From Trichomonas vaginalis G3 (Eukaryota; Parabasalia; Trichomonadida; Trichomonadidae): a stretch of DNA of 64,000 nt. The DNA lies in assembly GCF_026262505.1 (NCBI RefSeq), contig NC_067203.1, positions 2,418,001 to 2,482,000 of the forward strand, given 5' to 3'. The notes under the pieces are model-generated. The model did not search any database and was not told the origin of the DNA. It worked only from the letters and a program-made list of their open reading frames with translations. The position numbers were made by a program, and so were the translations under genes. Positions 10,524 through 21,012 of this stretch are shown piece after piece (the first letter of the stretch is position 1; every line of letters starts with the position of its first letter).

Positions 10524-10594
10524 CGGCGCTGTCGCGGTTCGAACCACAGACCCTAACCCCATAACACCACCTTAGACCACTGTGCTACGTAGCC
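10524..10594 (-). tRNA. tRNA-like sequence, degenerate
   Basis: Read on the minus strand, TAGCACAGTGGTCTA matches the A-box/D-arm pattern. About 30 bases later GGTTCGAACC matches the B-box/T-loop pattern, with a pairable TGTGG/CCGCG stem around a six-base loop. The acceptor and anticodon arms do not pair well, and no anticodon can be named with confidence. It is probably a tRNA relic or tRNA-derived sequence carried in the element rather than a working gene. Confidence 0.35.
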
Positions 10595-10635
10595 TGTCGA
10601 CATAAGATTTTATAAATTGCATATTTGACGTAAAT

Positions 10636-11009
10636 TTATTTCCATCTGGCTTCCCACCGCATAAGATATTCATACGTGTTTGTAAGACATTCATTAAACT
10701 TCTTTTCTATTGCATCTAATCTTGCGTTATTTTTTTCAATAACTTGTCTGTATTCTTCATCATCTCCAGCAGTGTTTGGGTCTTCACGTTTAAAATATTC
10801 ATTGTTAACCAATTTTTTATCTACAAATTTTATTAGTGTTTGATTACTTTGTTATGATAACGGTCATATTCTTTCAATACGTAAGTGAAGACAAAATGCG
10901 TCGTACCTTCAATCTTAAAGCTTAAAGAACTTTCAACACAGTTTTGAGGGTCTGTCAGTGCGTCAATGAGATAGTATTCGAAGTCAGTCAATAATCTTTT
11001 TAAAGTCAT
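10636..11009 (-). pseudogene. Broken Polinton gene, unknown product
   Basis: Minus-strand coding pieces begin MTLKRLLTDFEYYLIDALTD at 11009 and end EYLMRWEARWK near 10636. The start is preceded by TTTTATCCTGTATGAA, the upstream signal of other element genes. It is broken, about one break, and no family is recognised. Confidence 0.45.
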
Positions 11010-11115
11010 TTCATACAGGATAAAATTTAATGTTGTGAAGAAATAGTGTTTATCTCAGAAAAAATAACGCTAATTTTATTTTTATTTATTTTTTATTTTG
11101 TATGTAAAGACAGTA

Positions 11116-11940
11116 ATGTCAACATTAGAGAACACAACAGTTGCTATCGTTCATGAAGCCATAAATGAAGAATACGAGTACATACAATATAACAAACAAC
11201 TTCGCCTCATTCGTTCGGTCAAAGATGACATGTACCAAATGCAAAGTATAATGAATGCTCTTCGTTCTACAAAGCAAGCATATCATTGGTTTGAAAACCA
11301 ACAGACAAAAGAACTTTTAGAAGAATTTCCTCATATGATTGCTTCCCTCGGAAAACCGAGAGAAGAGATTCCGTACGAAAATCGCAAGAATTTGGCTCCT
11401 GGTTTGAAAGGTTATTATGTTCATAGACTTTAGTAAACCTGTAGCAATGTGGGCTTCACCTCGTTATGCTTGTTATATTTTCATGATGTTAGATGAACTA
11501 TATAAAGCAGAACGTGGAGAGATGGAAAAGAAACTTCAAGCAAAAGATGAAGTCATTGAATCCAAAGACAAAAGCATACAGAAAAGAATACCGCGTTCAG
11601 TACCAAAAGGAAAGGAAAAGAGTTATAAGTATATGATATATACTGAAGAGATGGAAAATGAAGAAGATAAAGATATGGTTATGTTGCATTTAGTGAGAAG
11701 AAACAACAAGAGCTTTTATGACTTAGCTAAGATATATAAATCTGACAGAAACTGGTTCTATCGTGAAAACTTACCGATTTCAATGACACCGAATGAGCAA
11801 ATAAAGGAAATTGTCAAAATACTCTTCCTCAAACACACTATGACATCAAAGGTTGCACAATACTTACATTCAAAGAAGACTTACCATTACTGAAGGAAAA
11901 AATAACAGAATATTTCGATAACTTCAAAGAGGAAGAATAA
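11116..11940 (+). pseudogene. Broken KilA-N domain gene
   Basis: The N-terminal part matches the KilA-N pattern: YIQYNKQLRLIRSVKDDMYQ, then ELLEEFPHM, then GYYVHRL, then AMWASPRYACYIFMMLDELY. A coiled coil (ERGEMEKKLQAKDEV) and a C-terminal domain ending LKEKITEYFDNFKEEE follow. KilA-N proteins bind DNA in large DNA viruses. The leader matches that of the gene at 8479. A degraded relative with the same C-terminal end lies at 58626-59058. Broken, about two breaks. Confidence 0.65.
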
Positions 11941-11994
11941 AAAATCTAAGCTAATTTTATTTTTTTTATAAAATTTTATCTCATATGAAAGAAC

Positions 11995-12210
11995 ATGAAT
12001 TTAGAATATTCGGAACTCATGACAGAAGAAGAGAACGAACAACATGTAAAAGATTATGCAAAATTTCTGAAGACATACAAAGCATTTAAACAATATCTAA
12101 ATGCTTCTAAAGATTATGCAAAATTTCTGAAGGTATATAAAGCTTATGAAAAAGCGTATGAAAAGTTTATACATTGGGGAATTGTTGTAAAATATCGATA
12201 TGAAGACTAA
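11995..12210 (+). CDS. Small protein with an internal KDYAKFLK repeat
   Basis: A 71-residue frame opens MNLEYSELMTEEENEQ and contains two copies of (K)DYAKFLK(T/V)YKA(F/Y), so it arose by internal duplication. It is lysine and tyrosine rich and probably helical. The upstream TTTTATCTCATATGAAAGAAC resembles the leaders of neighbouring accessory genes. No family is recognised. Confidence 0.5.
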   Translation: MNLEYSELMTEEENEQHVKDYAKFLKTYKAFKQYLNASKDYAKFLKVYKAYEKAYEKFIHWGIVVKYRYED

Positions 12211-12227
12211 CCAAAAATATTTTTTGC

Positions 12228-12700
12228 TTAAATAGCTTCAGGGTCTATTTCTTCAACCATTTCACTTCCTTCGTCAATGTCAATAGAAGCTTCTTCAACC
12301 TTTGGTAAGAATTTCTGTATAACATTTTTGTTCGTTATTGTCTTCAGAGATGAAGGATAATATTTCACATTTGTTTCACCCTTCTTATATTCTTTCTGTT
12401 CGGAAAGATTTAAAGCAATACTGAAGAAGTCAATGTTAGAGTTCTTTATGACAGTATAATGAGTATCTTTGACATTCACGAAGAAACTCTTTTGTTTCAA
12501 AACTACTGCTAACTCTTGTGAAGTATAACGTTTGCGGTCAATGACGATAGCTAATGGTCTGACATACTGACCAACTTAGATTCTTTCACAAACTTCTTGT
12601 TAAAGATAACATTAACATTTGAAGCATTATTGAACTCATTCTTGATGGCATTAGCGAGAGCATTGTATGAAAAGAACTTGCAATCTTGCATGTGTTTCAT
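12228..12700 (-). pseudogene. Broken relative of the 60461-60880 protein
   Basis: The start region (MKHMQDCKFFSYNAL, ATG at 12700) is followed by a stretch with SNIDFFSIALNLSEQKEYKKGE and an acidic tail ending VEEIDPEAI. Layout and tail resemble the 139-residue protein of element B that ends NIDIDPEMF. In both elements it lies near replication genes. Broken, about two breaks. Confidence 0.45.
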
Positions 12701-12788
12701 TATAATAAAAATATTAAATTATTTTGAAAAATAACTTAAAAAATCTAATCTAATTTTTTCAAAAAATATTTTTTATTTCCTACTAAAG

Positions 12789-13589
12789 ATGTATCGGAAG
12801 TTGTCTAAGTTAGAACACTCGGAAATAAACAACTTCTTACAGAAGCTAACATAGATGTTGCAAAGCATTACGCAACAAACAAAAAAGCACTCGCTGACAT
12901 CCTCAATGACTATAATGGTGCAATAAGTTATGATAGAATTCATGAGTTCATAAAGCCGCAACGCGGCGAGGACGAAGTCCATGCAAGAGCATTTCCTTTA
13001 AATGACATTGCTATTGACTTATATCATAGACGTTCAGTACCTCATGAAGTAAGAAGAGATGTTTGACATAACAAATGCAAACGTTGGTGAAACACGAAAG
13101 AGAGACGACACACTGAAACAACAGAGAAGAGAGATGTTTAAGAGCGCTATAGAACAAGTTCGCAAAGCTAACGATGTCATTCGTTCCATTGACGACAAAC
13201 CAAAAGAAGGTGAGAGATGGTTAAAGAAAGATGAAGAGAATAGGAAGAGAAATGTGAAGTCAGGCAATAGACTCATTGACTTTAACATCGAAGCTTTAGA
13301 TGAACCAAACAGAGACTACTTACACAAACATTTCGGTAAGGTTTTCATGAGACTCTTAGAGAAGATTAAAATAAACTCACAACAGAGATGGATGGTATGT
13401 TATAAACTTGGTGGAAAGTATGAATGTTCTACGTTAAACCTCAATAATATTGGAACATTACTACATCAGCTCTTGAAGGAGAACTTTATATCAGAGATAG
13501 AAGCAAATGCTGCAGGTATTGTTGAAATGCACTATGACTTCTTCTTGACAAACATAAAGAATCTTACCGAAATAAAGATTATGATTTAA
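12789..13589 (+). pseudogene. Broken Polinton gene upstream of PolB, unknown product
   Basis: Coding pieces run from about 12789 to 13589. They contain NIDVAKHYATNKKALADILND, a charged helical middle (RKRDDTLKQQRREMFKSAIEQVRKANDVI) and a C-terminal domain with QRWMVCYKLGGKYECSTLNLNNIG. It is 20 bp upstream of PolB on the same strand, a position that suggests a replication role, possibly a terminal or accessory protein, but no motif proves this. A stem-loop sequence (12955-12980) is inserted in frame. Broken, about two breaks. Confidence 0.5.
12955..12985. repeat. Short stem-loop insertion, GGxCGAAGxCC type
   Basis: GCCGCAACGCGGC (12955-12967) is followed by GGACGAAGTCC (12970-12980) and ATGC. 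Related sequences occur at 16641-16660 (GGGCGAAGCCC) and 17704-17722 (GGGTGAAGTCC), with paired changes in the arms. Here it is translated as GEDEVHA. Confidence 0.6.
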
Positions 13590-13609
13590 CAGAATATGAA
13601 GGCTTAACG

Positions 13610-16563
13610 ATGTCAGATGTAAAGAAAGGCAAACCAAAAAAGAGACCATATAGAGATGAAAGCACACTGACAAATGACCAGAAAGCCATTTTGGAAGCTC
13701 TTAAGCAAACAGGAAACCCAGCACTTATAGAAAGCTTTTGGAAAGATAATGGTGAAAAGAAGTTTTATAAGAAGAGAAGCGGTCAGTTCTGGAAGTATCT
13801 TTGCACATTACCTATAAATCTTGAGCGCTACCAAATCTTCAATGAACTGAACAAAAGAACTGCAACACTTATGACAGAAGACAATTGTTTCGTTTATGCT
13901 TGCATTCAGGCTGGAGTAAATGAAGAAACTATTGACCACATGAGAGAAGTCATTCGTGTTAGAGACTTTCCTCAAAGTAAAGTACAAGAAATTTCTGACG
14001 CAACAGGTATAGCATTTAATGTTACCATTGGTTATTTCAATGACTCAAGACATAATGAAATAAAGAGATACATACCAAAAGAATGTGAAACTGCTCGAAC
14101 TATTGACTTACTTCTTGTTGAAGACCACTACATGCTAAATGAAAGACTTCCAATGACAACATACTTCATTCGAAACTATAAAGAAATTCTCAAAGCTTGT
14201 GGTGGAATGAACATTGAGAAACAGATGAAGATTTATACAAAGAGAGAAGATAAATATGTAGTTCGCATGGATAGAACTACACCGCTATGGGATGTTATGA
14301 AAACATTGTGGGAGTGCAAATATTTCGAACCTATTTCTTATGGAGAACTTTTCACATATACGACTGACTTATATAAACAGAACCTTGCACCATTTAAAGA
14401 TTTGACATATGCTCCAAAGTATTGTGTACAACTGAAGAAGAAAGCAGAGTCAAAAGAAGTAAATAAAGCTAAATGTAAGTTCATTCCTGAGCACGTTTTC
14501 TTTGCTGACTTTGAGTGTAGTACGGATGGCTTTCATAAAGCTTTTAACATCTGTTACGACAGTGAAGATGGTTCAGTGAGTGAAAGCATTTGGGGTCAGA
14601 ACTGTGCAACAGAATTTTTGGAGCGACTTCCTGACAAGAGTTTAATATATTTCCATAACCTCAGCTATGATATAAACTTCATCTTAAGACACATGACAGA
14701 AGTGAAAGGAACTCCCATCATTAAAGGTTCACGAACAATGCAAATAACTGGCTTATATAAAGGACGGGCAATTATTATAAAAGACTCTTACAGTGTTATA
14801 AATAAGAAGCTTAAACTATTTCCTGCTATGTTTAACTTACAAACAGGACCGAAAGAAGTATTTCCATACAACTACTACAGCAGTGTTTTGTTAGCAAATG
14901 ACAACAGAACTGGTGTCATTTCTGAAGCATGTAAGTTTATCCAGGATGCAGATACATTCATGAAGAACATAGATTCCATCAAAGGTTGCAGAATAGATGA
15001 AAACCATTTCGACTTAGAAAAATATAGCACGTTTTACTGCAAACAAGATGTAAGAATTTTAAGAGAAGGTTTTGTTAAGTTCCGCAATGACATATTGAAA
15101 GAGTTTGATTTAAACGTATATGACTACGTTAGTATTTGTTCTATTGCTAACAAATTGTTTGAGAACAGAGTGTACTTCCCGAATGGAAATCTTTATGACC
15201 TCTCAAATAAACCAAGAGAATTTATTTCACGCTGTATTCAAGGTGGAAGATGTATGCTGTCAGATAACATTAAACAAAAGAGCGAAAAGAAACTCATTGC
15301 TGACTTCGACGCTGTTTCATTATATCCATCCGCTATAGCAAGATTGTATACTTTAGAAGGAATTCCAAAAGTATTGAAGGATGAGATGTTAAGCACAGAG
15401 TATCTCATGAGACATTTATTCGATGACGACCAAAAGGAACCCATTGGTGAAAAGTTTATGTCAGGCTTCTTTGTTCTCATTAAGATAACAGAGATTGGAA
15501 TACATAGACACTTTCCTTTAATAGTTTGTGACCCTGACTAAATCCAGAACTTAACGTTCCCAGAAGTTCAAACACTTGCTGTTTAATGTATGTTGACCAT
15601 ATAACATTACAAGACCTCATAAAATATCAAGGTGTCAAATGTGAAGTGTTGCAAGGATACTATTACGATGGAAACAGAGATATTAGAATAAGAGATGAAG
15701 TAAAGAAGTTGTTTGAGTTAAGGTTAAAGTATAAGAAAGAAGGAAATCCTTTGCAAGAAAATATAAAGCTCATTCTGAACAGTATTTATGGCAAAACTAT
15801 TCTATCTCCTATTGAGTCAAAAATAACCATAGTAAATGACAAAGATGCTATAAGATATGCCATCAGAAACTACAACCATATAGTGAAGTTCGAAGGTTTG
15901 GATGGTTCAGATAAAACTATTTTCAAGCTAACGAAAAGCATTTGCAGACACTTTAACTTCTGTCCACTTGGTGTTAATATTCTATCTATGTCGAAGAGAA
16001 TAATGTGTGAAGTATTCTGTACTGCTGAAGATATGGGACTTCAAATATTTTACCAGGACTGTGATAGCATGCATATTTTCAATGAAGACATACCAAAGCT
16101 TGCAGCAGAGTTTAAGAAGAGATACGGTCGCGAACTTATAGGAAAGAACCTTGGTCAGTTCCATTCTGACTTCGCAGAAATAACACCTGGAAAACAAAGT
16201 TTAGCATACAAGTCAATATTTTGTGGAAAGAAGACCTACATAGACTTACTCACTAACGATTTAAATGAAGTTGCATTCCATGCACGTTGTAAAGGTGTAA
16301 AACAAGACGTTCTTGCTTTAACAGCAAATGAAATGTTTCCTGAAGCTATACAATGCTATTACAATGAAGATAAGAACATTCACATACCTGTTGGAACATA
16401 TGACAAAGACTCTGAGTTCAGTTTAATGAAACTTTACAAAGCACTTTATGACGGTCAAGAGATTGGATTTGACTTATGTAAGTCTGCTACACCTGCATTT
16501 GAAGAGAAGTTTAACTTTTCTATTCAGACTAAGACTTCATTCATAAGAAAGCTTAAGTTCTGA
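13610..16563 (+). pseudogene. POLB: Protein-primed family B DNA polymerase (broken)
   Basis: All landmark motifs can be read in order. They are an N-terminal domain with CFVYACIQAGVNEETIDHM; exonuclease motifs FADFECS (near 14509), NLSYDINF (near 14655) and YCKQDVRIL (near 15036); polymerase A DFDAVSLYPS (near 15303); motif B NSIYGKT (near 15778); and motif C YQDCDS (near 16051). This is the Polinton-type protein-primed polymerase that would replicate the linear element. It is broken, about one break. Confidence 0.87.
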
Positions 16564-16666
16564 GGTCATGAATGAGAAAAATAATGAGGTCATTTATTTT
16601 TGTCAGCAATGAGGTCATTCGTGATAAAAATAAAACTAGCGGCAAGGGCGAAGCCCATGTGGTCAT
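16564..16666. repeat. GAGGTCATT short repeats and a stem-loop between PolB and the minor capsid gene
   Basis: GAGGTCAT occurs three times and a GTGGTCATT variant once in about 100 bases. GGGCGAAGCCC (16646-16656) inside GGCAAGGGCGAAGCCCATGT is a second member of the GGxCGAAGxCC stem-loop group, here in non-coding DNA. Confidence 0.6.
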
Positions 16667-17524
16667 TTACAATACAGCTCTTGTAGAGTTTAAGAGTTGT
16701 GCTTCAATGTAGAGACAGTCCTTATGGTCTGGAGGTAAGAACACTGGGCAGTTATGGTCATGAGTGGAGAACATGTCTATCCAAAACTCACGATTGAAGC
16801 CAGTTAATTTATAGTATTTAGGGTTAGGAAGTGGTGAAGTTCTTGTATGACCAATGAACTCATTTTCAACTCCCTTACTTAAGTTTGAATATAATATAGC
16901 TTGCTTTCTATCCCAAATGCCAGGTGTTACAATCTTTGAAAATTCATTTTTCCTCGGAAGCATTGCATCATAATTGAAAACATTCTTGAAATCTTCATTG
17001 GGTTCAGAGATTTGAAACCTTATACGTAATGGATTTTCTTTCTCTTTAGCTACTTCATTGAATGGTGAATATATAACAAACTGACAGTCATGAGTTCCAT
17101 CTTCATTTTCATTAAATTCATAATGAAAGTCTATAAGTTGTGGCTGACTACCTTCTTCTTTCAGTTGTGCAAGAAACTCACGTAAAGGCTGTAAAGTTTG
17201 TACTTCAATGTTGAACTTTTTCTCGAACATCTCATTAAATGAAATCATACATTGCAACAATGTTGTATCGTCTTTAAAGTATTTGTATATGTGAATGTTT
17301 TGGGCGCTTAAAGACTGTTCGTCATTTTCTATCTCGACTTGAAGTATAAAGTCAACCTTTCTGAAAGCACGTGTTATATACATAGATGTTATGCCAATGT
17401 ACTTCTCTTCATTTATGTTCACAATCCAGTCTGTTGGAAACTTAAACGTTACTCTGTTCCCCTTTATTTTGACGTCAGGGTTTTCACTACTGAACGCAAC
17501 AGATAAAGGTATTTGTCTATACAT
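16667..17524 (-). CDS. Penton-like minor capsid family protein
   Basis: A whole frame of 285 residues begins MYRQIPLSVAFSSENPDVKI. It resembles 46633-47481 and the partial gene at 1-812: an FPTDWIV segment near residue 30, a long strand-rich middle and a late block around FNREFWIDMFSTHDHNCPVFLPPDHKDCLYIEAQLL. The start is preceded by TTTTTATCCGAATTAA. It is convergent with PolB and lies upstream of the putative major capsid gene, a usual neighbourhood for Polinton minor capsid genes. The jelly-roll assignment is inferred. Confidence 0.65.
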   Translation of the reverse strand: MYRQIPLSVAFSSENPDVKIKGNRVTFKFPTDWIVNINEEKYIGITSMYITRAFRKVDFILQVEIENDEQSLSAQNIHIYKYFKDDTTLLQCMISFNEMFEKKFNIEVQTLQPLREFLAQLKEEGSQPQLIDFHYEFNENEDGTHDCQFVIYSPFNEVAKEKENPLRIRFQISEPNEDFKNVFNYDAMLPRKNEFSKIVTPGIWDRKQAILYSNLSKGVENEFIGHTRTSPLPNPKYYKLTGFNREFWIDMFSTHDHNCPVFLPPDHKDCLYIEAQLLNSTRAVL

Positions 17525-17626
17525 TTAATTCGGATAAAAATAAACCATTTACTCTTTCTTTGCTTCAGCTTCTTTAGCTTTTGCTTCAGCTTCTTCTCTA
17601 GCTTTTTTCGCCAGTAGGTAATCAGA

Positions 17627-17976
17627 GTAAAGATGGTAAAATATACGTAAGAAAAAGAAAGGTTCCATTAGCGAATGCAGAAAGCGACAACATTAAGGTG
17701 CATGGCAAGGGTGAAGTCCACGAAGCCCATATAAAACCTTCTATTCAAACTGAAAAGTCAATAGAACCAGAAGAAAAGAAGCCAGATGTTCTTTCAATAA
17801 CGAACCAAGAGCTTATTGCAAAGTTCGTGAATTTCATTGAAAAACAAACCGAGTCAAAGAACCCTGACCCGCCAGTGAAAGAAGTTGAGACAAAAGAGAA
17901 TGTACAGTTCATTGAAAATGTCAAGAAACAACTTCCACCACGAATGCCAAGAAGAAGAGTGAGAATAATGAAGTAA
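17627..17976 (+). pseudogene. Fragmentary Lys/Pro-rich small protein
   Basis: An open stretch encodes KIYVRKRKVPLANAESDN, then a stem-loop-derived HGKGEVHEA, then an acidic and proline-rich middle and a basic end (PPRMPRRRVRIMK). The opposite strand just upstream (17545-17615) reads as an Ala/Glu/Lys tail (KAREEAEAKAKEAEAKKE), a likely relic of another gene. It looks broken. Confidence 0.35.
17704..17722. repeat. Short stem-loop, GGGTGAAGTCC variant
   Basis: GGCAAGGGTGAAGTCCACG is the third member of the stem-loop group also found at 12970 and 16646. It lies within an open reading frame and is translated GKGEVH. Confidence 0.5.
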
Positions 17977-18003
17977 ATAGATATTTTTATCCGAAGTAAA
18001 TAC

Positions 18004-19577
18004 ATGCAGAACGAACAGCTAAACGAATTTACTCCAGCAGAGCATATTCATCAGATTCGCTCATATTTCGATATCATAGACAATGCAGTTCAAATTGGTG
18101 ACACTAATAGAAAATATTCTGACGCAAAGATTCCATCACAACCTGGAACTGCTAAAGATAACACATGGGTAACATTCAATCTCTCACCTCCTGGTGAAAA
18201 TATGTTGGACCTTTACAATACATTCATTACGTATAAAATGGAAGGTCAATTTATTGTAGATAAAGAAATTGGTTCAGGTTCCAATAAAACAAACCCACCA
18301 GGATTTTGGATTGGTTTCGATGACGCTTTCTATGCAGTTGCTGGATATCAAATCCTTGCAAATGGTCGTATCGTATATTCTCAAGACAACGCAAGAGAAG
18401 AAGCATATATAACTTCAAACTCACAAACTACCGAACAAATAAAGAAAGTAGATGTTTTCTCAAAGACTCGACATGAAGATGTATGGAGTCATTCGGGAAC
18501 AGGGCAGAACAGGACAAATTGTTAGGGCCGATTACAGCAGGAAAATCATTTGATTTTAAGCTTCGTTTAAGAATTCCTGTTAGAAGATTCCTTCCATTAG
18601 AAGCTATTCGATTTATTCCAGCTTTTGCAGGAAACATTCAGCTTAAAGTAAAGTTCAGTAGCGACGCCTTACAATGCACATCTATATCTGTAAATGATAT
18701 CATTGCTTTCAATCCAACTCTTAAAGTTGCATTTGCTTCAGATTCAAATCCACCGACAAATAAATTTGTTCCATGGAATGAACCATTCACTATGATAACG
18801 AAGTCAGTAGAAGCTAGTGGAACAGTTACTATTACAACTGTAACCCAGCAACTATTTCGAACAAAGATGGATTTTAATGAATGTTTCATTCATCCAAAGT
18901 CATTCTCTTTAGACCCTAACATTTATACAGAACTTGTAGAACATTATACAAACGAGGCTTTATGTTTTCCTGTTAAAGTTATGGATTGGATTCCTATGGA
19001 CGGTTCATTCTCAAAGAATACAGATAGTTCAAGTGCAACATTTACAGCAGCTTATACGCCTATTAATGTTAAAAGTATTTGGGCACTATTTAGAAAGAAA
19101 GACAACTATTATGTTAATTTTGAGAACCCTAAGTTTAAATATTTTCAGCTTTCCATGGGAGCTTATGGAAATATGCCTGCAGAACCTGAAAAATCATATG
19201 GACCTGTATTTTATGAAATGGTTGCGAACGCTTGCAATACAAACAATGATATGATAGGATTTAATGAAGATGTTATGAGGTCATTGGTGGATGATGGTAG
19301 TGTGGAACATAAATGGGATAGCTATGACAACACACATTTCTTATGTGGTTTTCCAACAGAAGTGGACTTTTGCTTCCAGCAAGGTCAACCATCTACTGCT
19401 CCAATAACATACAAATTGTCTGTTAAAGGACCTATTGAACTAGCAACTGAAAACGTACCAAAGCCACTTATTGGATTTATGAGGGATTGTTGCTTTGCAA
19501 TACAAGTAAGACAGTCAGGCATACCAATAATAAGACTTGACGACTATAACTTAGCAACTGACGACGGTGAGGAATAA
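18004..19577 (+). pseudogene. Putative major capsid protein gene, copy 1 (broken)
   Basis: The product begins MQNEQLNEFTPAEHIHQIRSYFDIID and is about 520 residues long if the region is counted whole. It is strand-rich, with two similar-sized halves: FWIGFDDAFYAVAGYQILANGRIVYS in the first and RRFLPLEAIRFIPAFAGNIQLKVKF near the centre. Length, composition and position fit a double-jelly-roll Polinton major capsid protein, but no residue is diagnostic. The start is preceded by TTTTTATCCGAAGTAA. The region carries one break. The 2.81-kb tandem unit begins inside this gene at about 18183. Confidence 0.6.
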
Positions 19578-19607
19578 AGGATGAACGTTTATTTTTAAAG
19601 CTTATAA

Positions 19608-20066
19608 ATGAGTTCTTCATCAAGCTCTCGTGAACCTTCACCATCTATGAAACAAACTTTACCAAACGATTATGGAGCACCTATTGAATATTTCTTACGA
19701 GCTGCACAATGGCAAAGAGCAGTCTCACCAAGGTTAGGTGTTCCACCAGCTCCTGTCAAAAATAGCATTTGGTCAAGTCCTTATATAAAATATGGTCTCC
19801 CACTAGGTTTGCTAGCTACAGCAGGAGCAGTTATGATGTTGAAAAGAAATAAAGCAAATGTTGTAAATAATACTGAAGTAGCTGAAGTTAAACAAACTCC
19901 AACACCTTCGCCAAAACCAACGCCTTCACAAACAACACCTTCAATGACTCCTGAACCTATGGAAGTACAAACTCCTGTTCAAAAGTCAACTCCTAAACCG
20001 ACTCCAACATTTAAACCAGAACCTACTCCTCAAATAAATCGTAAAACTCCTGCGTTTCCTTACTGA
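19608..20066 (+). CDS. Single-pass membrane protein with Pro/Thr-rich tail, copy 1
   Basis: The 152-residue protein starts with a serine run and a short globular segment (DYGAPIEYFLRAAQWQRAVS). It has one hydrophobic span (YIKYGLPLGLLATAGAVMML, about residues 60-80) and a long tail of T-P-x-P repeats. It lies 30 bp after the capsid gene and is repeated with it, so it is probably a virion component or membrane-interacting protein. No named family is recognised. Copies at 22419 and 25233 are the same. Confidence 0.65.
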   Translation: MSSSSSSREPSPSMKQTLPNDYGAPIEYFLRAAQWQRAVSPRLGVPPAPVKNSIWSSPYIKYGLPLGLLATAGAVMMLKRNKANVVNNTEVAEVKQTPTPSPKPTPSQTTPSMTPEPMEVQTPVQKSTPKPTPTFKPEPTPQINRKTPAFPY

Positions 20067-20112
20067 AAAAATAACGTTATTTTTATTTAATATTAAAATT
20101 TATTTGATTGAA

Positions 20113-20349
20113 ATGACAACTAAAGTCACTGAAGCAATGAAACAAAAGTTTTTGGTAGAATACATTAAATCAGGAACTATTCCAGAAGGTTTTTACATTC
20201 ATACTATGAAGGATGGTAGAGTTCAGTTTAGAAAGATAAAGCAACCATTAGATAAAGAAGGAATTTTGAGAAAGATTAAACTTCATGAGGACAACATTGC
20301 TGAACTTAGGAAGAAGTTAGAAGAGTTGGAGAAAGGAAGAGAGTTATAA
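20113..20349 (+). CDS. Small coiled-coil protein, copy 1
   Basis: A 78-residue protein starts MTTKVTEAMKQKFLVEY. The N-terminal half includes GTIPEGFYIHTMKDGRVQFRKI; the C-terminal half is a heptad-rich helix (DNIAELRKKLEELEKGREL). The ATG at 20113 is chosen over an upstream TTG. A GGTGA block follows the stop. Unknown function. Confidence 0.6.
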   Translation: MTTKVTEAMKQKFLVEYIKSGTIPEGFYIHTMKDGRVQFRKIKQPLDKEGILRKIKLHEDNIAELRKKLEELEKGREL

Positions 20350-20366
20350 AGCAATGAATTCAAGTG

Positions 20367-20413
20367 GGTGAAAAAAGAGGTGAGAAAACAGGTGAGATCT
20401 CACCACTTCACCT
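20367..20413. repeat. GGTGA palindrome block, unit 1
   Basis: GGTGAAAAAAGAGGTGAG precedes AGGTGAGATCTCACC (20390-20404) and TTCACCT. Same orientation as blocks that follow accessory genes. Confidence 0.85.
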
Positions 20414-20501
20414 AAATTTATTTTTGTGCTATGTTTTCATACGTGTGAGGGTGGTGATATCATTTATTTTTAAGTTCATTTTTTATTTTATTTTTATATA
20501 A

Positions 20502-20828
20502 ATGACGAAAACTATTGAGATAACAAACTACAACGGTCATGAGTTCAAGAATTTGTTCTTCGTTCCTCGTGAAAATACATTCTATCAGATACGAGGGAGA
20601 AAGGGTAAAGTTAGTTTGAGCGTTTATGACAACAAACATAATGGGAGATATATAAAAGCAATAGATACAAATGGTAAGCGTGTTTCATTAGCTTTGTCAA
20701 AACTTACTAACATTTATTTTGACAGTGACTTTGACTCTGACGATTGGAGTGACAGCAGCGATACTGAAGAATATGAACTATTGTGTGAAGCACAGCAATG
20801 GGAAGCGCTGCAATACTTTTGTAAATGA
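20502..20828 (+). CDS. Acidic-tailed accessory protein, copy 1
   Basis: The 108-residue protein opens MTKTIEITNYNGHEFKNLFF. Its strand-rich middle (KGKVSLSVYDNKHNGRYIKAIDTNGKRVSLALSKL) recalls the small DNA-recognition modules found beside HNH nucleases, but no nuclease motif follows. The tail is strongly acidic (FDSDFDSDDWSDSSDTEEYE). It sits between a GGTGA block and a GTTAGTGAAGTC repeat block. In the third tandem unit its slot holds a different gene. Confidence 0.55.
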   Translation: MTKTIEITNYNGHEFKNLFFVPRENTFYQIRGRKGKVSLSVYDNKHNGRYIKAIDTNGKRVSLALSKLTNIYFDSDFDSDDWSDSSDTEEYELLCEAQQWEALQYFCK

Positions 20829-20937
20829 GAACATTAGTGGGAACGTTAGTGAGAACGTTTATTTTTTCATTAGTGAAGTCGTTAGTGAAGTCATTAGTGA
20901 AGTCATTTATGTGTCAGATGGTTTTGTAAATATTTAA
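20829..20937. repeat. GTTAGTGAAGTC short repeats
   Basis: (A/G)TTAGTG(A/G)(A/G) occurs about six times after the 108-residue gene. The same block recurs in unit 2 and, shortened, at about 26616-26670 beside the swapped gene in unit 3. Confidence 0.7.
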
Positions 20938-20986
20938 GGTTAAGTTGGGTAAGGTGGAACGCAGTGCCGCCGTACCCAAGTTAACC
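20938..20986. repeat. Stem-loop at the joint of tandem units 1 and 2 (GCAGTGCC type)
   Basis: GGTTAAGTTGGGTA and its near-perfect inverse TACCCAAGTTAACC enclose a partly paired GG(T)GG...CCGCC inner stem around CGCAGTG. It is followed by ATACTAA and then capsid-gene sequence. An identical copy lies at 23751-23799, and a copy with different but still complementary arms lies at 26755-26797. Confidence 0.75.
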
Positions 20987-21012
20987 ATACTAACTCACCT
21001 CCTGGTGAAAAT

